Source: Streptomyces sp. LBL (GTDB lineage Bacteria > Actinomycetota > Actinomycetes > Streptomycetales > Streptomycetaceae). From it: a stretch of 64,000 bases of DNA. The notes beneath the pieces were generated by a model, which saw only the letters and a program-made list of their open reading frames with translations, had not been told where the DNA came from and did no database searches. Both the position numbers and the translations under genes were made by a program. The stretch covers positions 30,307 to 94,306 of the forward strand of contig NZ_JARXYX010000038.1 of assembly GCF_029893585.1 (NCBI RefSeq). The letters run 5' to 3'. How positions within the stretch are numbered: the first letter of the stretch is position 1; the number at the start of each line of letters is the position of its first letter. This document shows positions 7,807 through 14,284 of the stretch, in pieces.

Positions 7807-8924
7807 CCGGCGGACCCCGCGTCGTACGGCGCGGCCCAGTCGTCGTACGACGTCCAGGCCTCCAGGACCCGCCCGCTCCGGAACCGGTGCTCCACCCCGG
7901 TGACCGGATCGGTGAACTCCAGGCACCGCGCCAGCAGTTGGAGCGGACGCCGGAAATCACCGGCGGGCACGGGGCCGGTCACCACGGGGTAGAGCGGGTC
8001 GCCGAGGATCGGTACGCCGAGCGCGTTCATGTGGACCCGCAGCTGGTGGGTCTGGCCGGTGGCGGGAGTGAGCCGGTACCGGCCGAGGCGGGTCCGGTCG
8101 GGTCTGCCGGTCCCGTCGGGTCTGCCGGTCCCGTCGGATCGGCGGGTCCCCTCGGGCGTTGCGGTTCCGTCGGGTCTGCAAGCCCCGGTGGGCCTGTCCG
8201 GTCCGGGAGATCCGGTGGGGCCGCCGGCCCCACCGGGTTCGTCACCCTCACGGAGCTCGGTCAGCTCGACGCGGCTGACCGCGTTCGGCTCGCCCTCCAC
8301 CTCATAGGCGGCCGGCACGCCTCGCTCCTTCACGATCCGGCTGCGCACCGTCCGGGGCAGGGCGAGCCCCGGATCGTACGGGGCGATCGCCTCGTACTCC
8401 TTGTGTATGCGCCGGTCGCGGAACAGTGCCTGATAGGCGCCCCGTTCCTCGGGCCGTACGGTGAACAGCACCAGCCCGGCGGTGAGCCGGTCCAGTCGGT
8501 GGGCGGCGCCGAGCGCGGGGATGTCCAGCTCCCGGCGGAGACGGGCGAGCACGGTCTGGGTGACATGGCTGCCGCGTGGGGTGGTGGCCAGGAAGTGCGG
8601 CTTGTCGGCGACGACGATGTGCTCGTCCCGGTGGACGACCTCCACCGGGAACGGCACCGGCACCTCGGCGCGCAGTTCCCGGTGGAACCACACGAGCATC
8701 CCGGGCATGTACGCCGTGTCCGGGGCCACTGCCCGCCCGTCCGTCCCCACGACCTGCCCCGCGTCGAACATCCCCTCGACGACACCGGAGTCCGCCGCGA
8801 GTCGCTCCACCAGATGCTCGCGCACCGTGGCCCACGACCCCTCGGCGGGCAACCGCACCCGCACCGGATCCACCCCTTCGCGCTGAGGCAGGGGAGAGGG
8901 CGGGATCCGGCGCTTGCGTCTCAT
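7800..8924 (-). CDS. RluA-family RNA pseudouridine synthase with internal repeat insertion
   Basis: The 374-residue product carries the RluA catalytic motif HRLDRLTAGL (Asp catalytic), preceded by VVHRDEHIVVADKPHFL and followed by GQTHQLRVHMNALGVPILGDPLYP. ATG 8924 (MRRKRRIPPS) is chosen because residues upstream are antisense-like. The enzyme isomerises uridine in rRNA or tRNA; the target cannot be told from sequence. Unusually, about 55 residues of Gly/Pro/Thr/Arg-rich sequence (around RPDGTGRPDGTGRPD) interrupt the domain before RYRLTPATGQTHQL, encoded by 18-bp tandem repeats. The gene is convergent with the P450, sharing its last 7 bp. Confidence 0.88.
   Translation of the reverse strand: MRRKRRIPPSPLPQREGVDPVRVRLPAEGSWATVREHLVERLAADSGVVEGMFDAGQVVGTDGRAVAPDTAYMPGMLVWFHRELRAEVPVPFPVEVVHRDEHIVVADKPHFLATTPRGSHVTQTVLARLRRELDIPALGAAHRLDRLTAGLVLFTVRPEERGAYQALFRDRRIHKEYEAIAPYDPGLALPRTVRSRIVKERGVPAAYEVEGEPNAVSRVELTELREGDEPGGAGGPTGSPGPDRPTGACRPDGTATPEGTRRSDGTGRPDGTGRPDRTRLGRYRLTPATGQTHQLRVHMNALGVPILGDPLYPVVTGPVPAGDFRRPLQLLARCLEFTDPVTGVEHRFRSGRVLEAWTSYDDWAAPYDAGSAGQ
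8097..8186 (-). repeat. 18-bp tandem repeat inside the pseudouridine synthase
   Basis: On the + strand the unit GTCGGGTCTGCCGGTCCC occurs twice exactly (8097-8114, 8115-8132), followed by three diverged copies to 8186. The period is six codons, so the array adds a disordered Gly/Pro/Arg/Asp loop to the enzyme without breaking the frame. Confidence 0.9.
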
Positions 8925-9001
8925 CACCGGCCAGCGTAGACGCTGCTCACACCGGGGACGGCCTCGGGAGATCCGGATGCGCCTGGCCTGGGGCGGGCTG
9001 C

Positions 9002-10576
9002 TCAGGCGACCTGCGCGGGGGCCGCCGAGGGTGACCTTTCCGGAGCAGCGGGCCCCCGTTGTGCCTTCCAGGCCCGGTATCCGGCACCTGCGCCTACGGT
9101 GACCAGCAGGAACAGTACGGTGAACCACTGGAAGTACCAGTGTCCGCCCGCCGGGTCGTACACCGCCGCCCGCGGCCAGGCCAGGTTGACCGTCATGATC
9201 AGGCCGTAGAGAAGGGCGAGTGCGTTGACCGGGACGCCCCAGCGGCCGAGGGAGAAGAGCTTGGCGCCCGTCTCGTCGGTGCCCTCGTCAGTGCCCTCGA
9301 CGGTGAACCCGCCGCGCAGACGGCGGACCAGGAGCGGGCCGGTGACCATGGCGTACGCCAGGTACAGCATCACGATGCAGGTGGTGCCGATGGCCAGGAA
9401 CGCCTCCGGGGAGGCGAAGTTGAGCAGCAGGAGGACGGCCGCCAGTACGCCGACCACCAGGGCCGGGGCGCTCGGCATGCCCGTGCGCGGGTTGACCTTC
9501 GCCAGGCGGCCGGAGAAGGGCAGTTGGCCGTCGCGGGCCATGGAGAACAGCATCCGGCAGGCCGCCGTCTGGATCGCCAGGGTGGCCACCGCGATCGCCA
9601 CCACCACGTCGGCCAGCAGGGCCCGCCCGACGCCGTCGCCCAGGCTGCTGGTGAGGACGTAGCTCAGGCCGTCGACCCCCAGGTGCCCGTCCGTGAGGCT
9701 GGGCGCGGCGAGGATGCCGCCGAGGACGATCAGGCCGCCGAGCAGACCGGCCGCGCCGAGCGCCGTGAGGATCGTGCGGGGCGCGGTGCGGCGGGGGTGG
9801 TGGGTCTCCTCGCTCATCTCGCCCGCGCTGTCGAAACCGATCATCACGTACGCCGCCGTGAACGAGCCCACCAGGAGGGCACCCAACAGACCGGACTGGG
9901 CGGCGCCCTCGGTGTGGAAGGTGATGCCGGGGGAGCGCTCGGAGTGGGTCAGCAGCAGGACGACGATCAGGACGGCGCCGATGATCTCTGCGGTGACGCC
10001 GACGCGGTTGATCACCGACATCACCCGGTTGTCGAGGATGTTCACCAGTGTCGTCAACGCGAGCAGGATCACGCCGAGGACGGCCGCGTTGGCCGCGCCG
10101 TCCGCCGAGGTGGGCGCCGGGTCGGTGCCGATCAGCTGGAAGCCCGACCAGATCGCGGGCAGCACCATCTGGAGCGCCAGCGCGGCCGCCGCGACCACCA
10201 CGATCTGCCCGATCACCATGATCCAGCCGGCGAACCAGCCGAACGTGAGGTTCGACAGGCGCGACGACCACTGGTAGATCGCGCCCGAGATCGGATAGCG
10301 CGCGGCCAGCTCGGCGAAGCAGGCGGCCACCATCAGCTGGCCGACGAGGACGACCGGCCAGGCCCAGAAGAAGACGGGGCCGCCGAACGCGTACCCGAAG
10401 GCGAAGAACTGGAAGACGGTGGTCAGGACGGAGATGAAGGAGAAGCCGGCCGCGAACGACGCGTACCGGCCCAGGCTGCGGTGCAGTTCCTGGCGGTAGC
10501 CGAACTCGGTGAGGGAGCGGTCGTCGGGGGAGTGCGGCGGATCGGGGCGAATGTCGGAGGGGGCGGTTGTGGTCAC
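9002..10576 (-). CDS. APC-family amino acid permease linked to the urea/guanidine regulon
   Basis: This 524-residue APC-superfamily permease has about 12 hydrophobic segments (for example FISVLTTVFQFFAFGYAFGG and ACFAELAARYPISGAIYQWS). Permeases of this type are common beside urea-carboxylase/DUF1989 genes. The start is taken as GTG 10576 (VTTTAPSDIRP): the longer ORF to 10657 would begin inside a strong inverted repeat, and the extra residues are not permease-like. About 100 bp upstream is a near-palindrome whose right half matches the operator in front of the DUF1989 operon. This suggests TetR co-regulation and uptake of guanidine, urea or a related nitrogen compound. Confidence 0.88.
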   Translation of the reverse strand: MTTTAPSDIRPDPPHSPDDRSLTEFGYRQELHRSLGRYASFAAGFSFISVLTTVFQFFAFGYAFGGPVFFWAWPVVLVGQLMVAACFAELAARYPISGAIYQWSSRLSNLTFGWFAGWIMVIGQIVVVAAAALALQMVLPAIWSGFQLIGTDPAPTSADGAANAAVLGVILLALTTLVNILDNRVMSVINRVGVTAEIIGAVLIVVLLLTHSERSPGITFHTEGAAQSGLLGALLVGSFTAAYVMIGFDSAGEMSEETHHPRRTAPRTILTALGAAGLLGGLIVLGGILAAPSLTDGHLGVDGLSYVLTSSLGDGVGRALLADVVVAIAVATLAIQTAACRMLFSMARDGQLPFSGRLAKVNPRTGMPSAPALVVGVLAAVLLLLNFASPEAFLAIGTTCIVMLYLAYAMVTGPLLVRRLRGGFTVEGTDEGTDETGAKLFSLGRWGVPVNALALLYGLIMTVNLAWPRAAVYDPAGGHWYFQWFTVLFLLVTVGAGAGYRAWKAQRGPAAPERSPSAAPAQVA

Positions 10577-10620
10577 GGCGGCACCTGCCTTCGGCGCAGG
10601 AAGCGGGAGCGGAAGCCAGT

Positions 10621-10670
10621 GCCGCGACAGGCAATGTTCGCCCCGTCGCGCAAACATTGCCTGCCGCGGC
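10621..10670 (-). promoter_or_regulatory. 18-bp hairpin in the permease leader
   Basis: On the + strand positions 10621-10638 and 10653-10670 are inverted repeats with one mismatch in 18 bp and a 14-nt loop. In the leftward transcript the loop would contain GCGACGGGG. It lies 45 bp before the chosen GTG and next to the operator. It could be a leader hairpin affecting termination, stability or translation, or a second protein site. Confidence 0.75.
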
Positions 10671-10671
10671 C

Positions 10672-10699
10672 CTAGTTCCTGTCGGGTGACAGAAATTAG
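10672..10699. promoter_or_regulatory. Second copy of the TetR-type operator, before the permease
   Basis: CTAGTTCCTGTC (10672-10683) and GACAGAAATTAG (10688-10699) are 12-bp inverted arms with two mismatches and a 4-bp spacer. The 13-mer GACAGAAATTAGG is identical to the right half of the site at 1833-1858, with the same arm-spacer-arm layout. This ties the permease to the TetR gene at 1955. Confidence 0.78.
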
Positions 10700-10816
10700 G
10701 GATCCGCTGTTTCGAAGGCGTCACGCGGGCGTGTCCGGGGCGGGCCCAAGTCCTCACGTACGTGCGGGACTCATTCGATCGCGATATACCGCGTCCGTCG
10801 CGAGTGGGAAACGATC

Positions 10817-10853
10817 GGCCCTCCTCGTCGGCGAGAAGTGGACGAGAAGGGCC
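10817..10853. terminator. Candidate terminator hairpin downstream of the siderophore-interacting gene
   Basis: GGCCCTCCTCGTC (10817-10829) and GACGAGAAGGGCC (10841-10853) pair over 13 bp with one mismatch and an 11-nt loop. The hairpin lies about 125 bp beyond the stop of the leftward gene at 10980. There is no long U-tract, as is common in this genus. The interval 10701-10979 otherwise holds no gene that I can support. Confidence 0.5.
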
Positions 10854-10979
10854 TGACCATCCTGCTGAGGTGCTCAGCCGCGGGGGAGGGCTGCCGGCGC
10901 CGGCGGAGGTGTGGCTGTCGAGTGGCGGTCGATCCGTACGTTCCGTTCCCGCCGACGGTCGAGGTGACCGCGACGTGGG

Positions 10980-11825
10980 TCAGGAGGGCGTGGAAGCGCC
11001 CTCCTGCTCGGCCTCGATGCGCGCGTTCCACTCCCGCTTGGAGGCTTGCCAGCCGTCCTCGTTGTGGCCCAGGCGCCAGTAACCGGAGATCGACAGGTCC
11101 TCGCGCGCGACCCCGCGCTCGACGCGGAGCAGGTGGCGGAGTTCCTTTACGAAGTGCGCCTCGCCGTGCACGAACGCGTACACCCGGCCCGCGGGGAACT
11201 CCAGCGTCCGCACGGCCTCGACCAGTGCTGCGCCGACGGGCCGTTCGCCGCGGTGCAGCCAGACGACCTCCACATCGGAGTCGATCTTCTGCTCCTCCTC
11301 CGGCCCGGAGATCTCGACGAAGGCGTGGGCCCGGGCGCCGTCCGGCAGTGCCTCCAGGGACCGCGCGATCGCGGGCAGCGCGCTCTCGTCCCCGACGAGC
11401 AGATGCCAGTCGGCGCTCGGGTCGGGAGCGTAGGCGCCGCCGGGGCCCAGGAAGCGGACCGTCTCGCCCGGCTGCACCCGCAGTGCCCAGGGGCCGGCCA
11501 GGCCCTCGTCGCCGTGGATCACGAAGTCCAGCGTCAGCTCGCGGTGTTCGGCGTCCCAGGCGCGCACGGTGTACGTCCGCGTCACCGGCCACTGCTCACG
11601 CGGGAACTCCTCGCGGATCCGCTCCATGTCGAAGGGTTCCGGGTAGGTCGCGCCCCCGGCCGGGAAGAGCAGCTTCACATAGTGATCGGTGCAGGTGTCC
11701 GGCGAGAACTCGGCCAGGCTCTCGCCGCCGAGCACCACGCGCTGCATATGGGGAGTCAGCCGTTCAGTACGGATGACCTGTGCAGTGTGCGGTTTGCGCG
11801 GCTTGCGTCCCGGTCGTTCTGCCAT
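10980..11825 (-). CDS. Siderophore-interacting FAD-dependent ferric reductase
   Basis: This 281-residue protein of the siderophore-interacting (ViuB/FAD-binding 9) family has an N-terminal flavin domain with RTYTVRAWD, LDFVIHGDEGLAGPWA and a C-terminal NAD(P)H domain ending YWRLGHNEDGW. Members reduce Fe(III)-siderophore complexes in the cytosol to release iron. The start ATG 11825 has GGAGG upstream. A DmdR1/IdeR-type iron box lies 18 bp before the start, so repression by iron is expected. No siderophore transporter is adjacent, so the gene appears to act alone. Confidence 0.92.
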   Translation of the reverse strand: MAERPGRKPRKPHTAQVIRTERLTPHMQRVVLGGESLAEFSPDTCTDHYVKLLFPAGGATYPEPFDMERIREEFPREQWPVTRTYTVRAWDAEHRELTLDFVIHGDEGLAGPWALRVQPGETVRFLGPGGAYAPDPSADWHLLVGDESALPAIARSLEALPDGARAHAFVEISGPEEEQKIDSDVEVVWLHRGERPVGAALVEAVRTLEFPAGRVYAFVHGEAHFVKELRHLLRVERGVAREDLSISGYWRLGHNEDGWQASKREWNARIEAEQEGASTPS

Positions 11826-11842
11826 GGCGGCCTCCCTGATCC

Positions 11843-11861
11843 TGTAGTTAGGCTAACCTAA
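11843..11861. promoter_or_regulatory. Iron box (DmdR1/IdeR-type operator)
   Basis: TTAGGCTAACCTAA at 11848-11861 matches the 3' fourteen bases of the actinobacterial iron-box consensus exactly; the preceding five bases match less well. The broader region is nearly palindromic. It lies immediately upstream of the siderophore-interacting protein gene, where iron-dependent repression is expected. Confidence 0.85.
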
Positions 11862-11944
11862 CTAGTATCTCCCCCCGGTGGAAGCTCCCAAGCAGATGAC
11901 CTCGGTCTCTTGAGCGGAAGTTTGCCCGCGCTCCGGTGAAACTC

Positions 11945-11989
11945 GCACGTAGAGCACGTAGAGCACGTAGAGCACGCAGAGCACGCAGA
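11945..11989. repeat. 9-bp tandem repeat
   Basis: GCACGTAGA occurs three times followed by GCACGCAGA twice, in perfect register. The array lies in the ~140-bp gap between the iron-box promoter and the 3' end of the exonuclease gene. Confidence 0.93.
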
Positions 11990-12004
11990 GAGCGAGATCA
12001 CTGC

Positions 12005-12937
12005 TTACGCCACAAGCGTGGTGAGCAGTCGCTGCAACGATCCACCCAGCCCCCAGCGCGCCGCCAGCTCCTCCAAGGCCGCGGGATCGAGCGGGGTGCG
12101 CGGCACCGCCGTGTCGACCTCCGGCAGCGGGACGTCGTCCGCGACCCGGACGACCTTCGGCGCCACTGCCAGATACGGCCGTGACTCGTCCAGGCGCTTG
12201 CGTTGCGTCGGCGTGAGCTTCGCCTTCGGGTCGTCGACCGCCGCCATGATCCCGGCCAGGTCACCGAACTCCGCGAGCAGCTTGGCCGCCGTCTTCTCGC
12301 CGACCCCGGGCACGCCGGGCAGACCGTCGCTCGGGTCGCCGCGCAGCAGCGCCAGATCCGCGTACCCCTTGCCGTCGACCCCGTACTTCTCCCGCAGCCA
12401 CGCCTCGTCCGTCAACTGCAGGGTGCCCACGCCCTTGAGCGGGTACAGCACCCGTACCTCACGGGCGTCGTCCACCAGCTGGTACAGGTCGCGGTCGCCG
12501 GTGACGATGTCGACCGGGCCCTTCGCGCGCGCGGTGAACGTGCCGATCACGTCGTCCGCCTCGTACCGGGCGACGCCCACGCGGGCGATGCCGAGCGCGT
12601 CCAGGACGGCCTCGATGATCGGGACCTGCGGCGAGAGGGTGTCGGGCACCTCCTCCTCGTCCGGGCCCGCCTCGTGCACCTCGGCGACGCGATGCGCTTT
12701 GTACGAGGGGATCAGCTCGACCCGCCACTGAGGCCGCCAGTCGGCGTCCATGCACGCCACCAGGTGATCGGGCCGGTGGTCCTTCACGAGGCGGTCGATG
12801 AACTCCAGCAGTCCGCGCACGGCGTTCACCGGCGTGCCGTCAGGGGCCTTCACGGACTCCGGGACGCCGAAGTAGGCACGGAAGTAGAGGGAGGCACTGT
12901 CAAGGAGCATCAGTCGTCCGGTCACGCCACGCATCAT
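12005..12937 (-). CDS. 5'-3' exonuclease, PolA exonuclease-domain type
   Basis: This 310-residue stand-alone flap or 5'-3' exonuclease domain resembles the N-terminus of DNA polymerase I. Seen are LMLLDSASLYFRAYFG, YEADDVIGTF, IVTGDRDLYQLV with metal-binding acidic residues, and the helix-3-turn-helix GVPGVGEKTAAKLLAEFG. It likely removes RNA primers or flaps in replication and repair. The start at ATG 12937 is favoured over ORF extension to 13090, which reads as basic, proline-rich shadow. Another ATG follows immediately at 12934. Single-domain paralogues beside a separate polA are usual in this genus. Confidence 0.9.
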   Translation of the reverse strand: MMRGVTGRLMLLDSASLYFRAYFGVPESVKAPDGTPVNAVRGLLEFIDRLVKDHRPDHLVACMDADWRPQWRVELIPSYKAHRVAEVHEAGPDEEEVPDTLSPQVPIIEAVLDALGIARVGVARYEADDVIGTFTARAKGPVDIVTGDRDLYQLVDDAREVRVLYPLKGVGTLQLTDEAWLREKYGVDGKGYADLALLRGDPSDGLPGVPGVGEKTAAKLLAEFGDLAGIMAAVDDPKAKLTPTQRKRLDESRPYLAVAPKVVRVADDVPLPEVDTAVPRTPLDPAALEELAARWGLGGSLQRLLTTLVA

Positions 12938-13204
12938 GCCGTACCGCACCGACAATGGCGGTCGGCCGAAAACCCGTCGGCGGAGGTGTCGCCCGACGTC
13001 GCACCGGAGGCGGCGTCGGAGGGACGACGGAGGAGCGAGGGGGCATGGCGGCGGTACGGGCGGACGTAAACGCCATGTGAACTGGAACACCTGTGCGTTT
13101 GTCTCAGCGGTGTCTGGGCAGGCGCCGCCTCTAAGAGACGCTGGTTGCCTTTCGATGATCGCGGCCCGCGTCTCTGCTTCTGCCCGCCGAGACTAGAGGT
13201 ACGC

Positions 13205-14284
13205 GTGTCATCCAGACTTGAGGCCGCAGGGCTTTACAAGGTGTTCGGAAGACGACCCGACGACGCGGTTGAGCGGCTCCGCCAGGGCGCTGACCGGGAG
13301 GAACTGCGCGGCGAAGGGATCACGGCCGCCGTGGTCGACGCCTCCTTCACCGTGGAACCCGGCGAGATCTTCGTGGTGATGGGTCTGTCCGGCTCCGGAA
13401 AGTCGACGCTGCTGCGGATGCTCAACGGCCTCCTGGAGCCGACCGCGGGCCACGTCCGGTTCGAAGAGCAGGACCTGACCGCTCTCAGCGACCGTGCCCT
13501 GCGCGACGTTCGCGCGCACAAGATCAGCATGGTCTTCCAGCACTTCGCGCTCTTCCCGCACCGCAGCGTCCTGGAGAACGCCGCCTACGGCCTGGCCGTT
13601 CAGGGCGTTCCCCGGCGCGAGCGCGAGGAGCGGGCCGCCGAGGCGCTCGCCCTGTGCGGACTGGCCGGCTGGGAGAAATCCTGGCCCGACGAGCTGTCCG
13701 GCGGCATGCAGCAGCGCGTGGGCCTGGCCCGCGCCCTCGCCACCGATGCCGACCTGCTCCTCATGGACGAGTCGTTCAGCGCGCTGGACCCGCTGATCCG
13801 CCGTGACATGCAGGACCAGCTCATCGAGCTCCAGAAGTCCCTGAAGAAGACGATCGTCTTCATCACCCACGACCTCAACGAGGCCATGCGGCTGGGCGAC
13901 CGGATCGCCGTCATGCGCGACGGCCGCATCGTCCAGATCGGTACGGCGGAGGACATCCTCGTCCGGCCCGCCGACGACTACGTCGCCTCCTTCACCAAGG
14001 ACGTCGACCGCTCCCGCGTGCTGACCGCCTCCTCCGTCATGGACACGTCCGTCTCTGGCGGCAGCCCCAGCTGCAGCTGTGAAACCGCCATGGCCGGCAC
14101 CTCGTTCACGGAGCTCTGCGCGATCAGTGCCCGCCTGTCGCACCGTGTCTCGGTGGTGGACGGGGAGAACCAGGTCATCGGTGTCGTGCCGCGGGAGCGG
14201 CTGATCCGTTTCCTCGGCGACGAGATCAGCGAACCCGTCTCGTGCGACAACCCCGACGGTGAGAAGGTGGTGGCCCGTGCCTAG
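13205..14284 (+). CDS. opuAA: Glycine betaine/proline ABC transporter, ATP-binding protein
   Basis: This 359-residue ATPase is of the OpuAA/ProV type: Walker A GLSGSGKST near residue 60, signature LSGGMQQRVGLARAL, Walker B LLLMDESFSALD, H-loop VFITHDLNEAM. A C-terminal stretch (CAISARLSHRVSVVDGENQVIGVV) resembles a CBS half used in osmosensing homologues. The start is GTG 13205 with AGAGGT upstream; the ORF to 13145 has no ribosome site. It is coupled to the permease gene by an 8-bp overlap (GTGCCTAG). It imports glycine betaine or related quaternary amines as osmoprotectants. Confidence 0.93.
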   Translation: MSSRLEAAGLYKVFGRRPDDAVERLRQGADREELRGEGITAAVVDASFTVEPGEIFVVMGLSGSGKSTLLRMLNGLLEPTAGHVRFEEQDLTALSDRALRDVRAHKISMVFQHFALFPHRSVLENAAYGLAVQGVPRREREERAAEALALCGLAGWEKSWPDELSGGMQQRVGLARALATDADLLLMDESFSALDPLIRRDMQDQLIELQKSLKKTIVFITHDLNEAMRLGDRIAVMRDGRIVQIGTAEDILVRPADDYVASFTKDVDRSRVLTASSVMDTSVSGGSPSCSCETAMAGTSFTELCAISARLSHRVSVVDGENQVIGVVPRERLIRFLGDEISEPVSCDNPDGEKVVARA

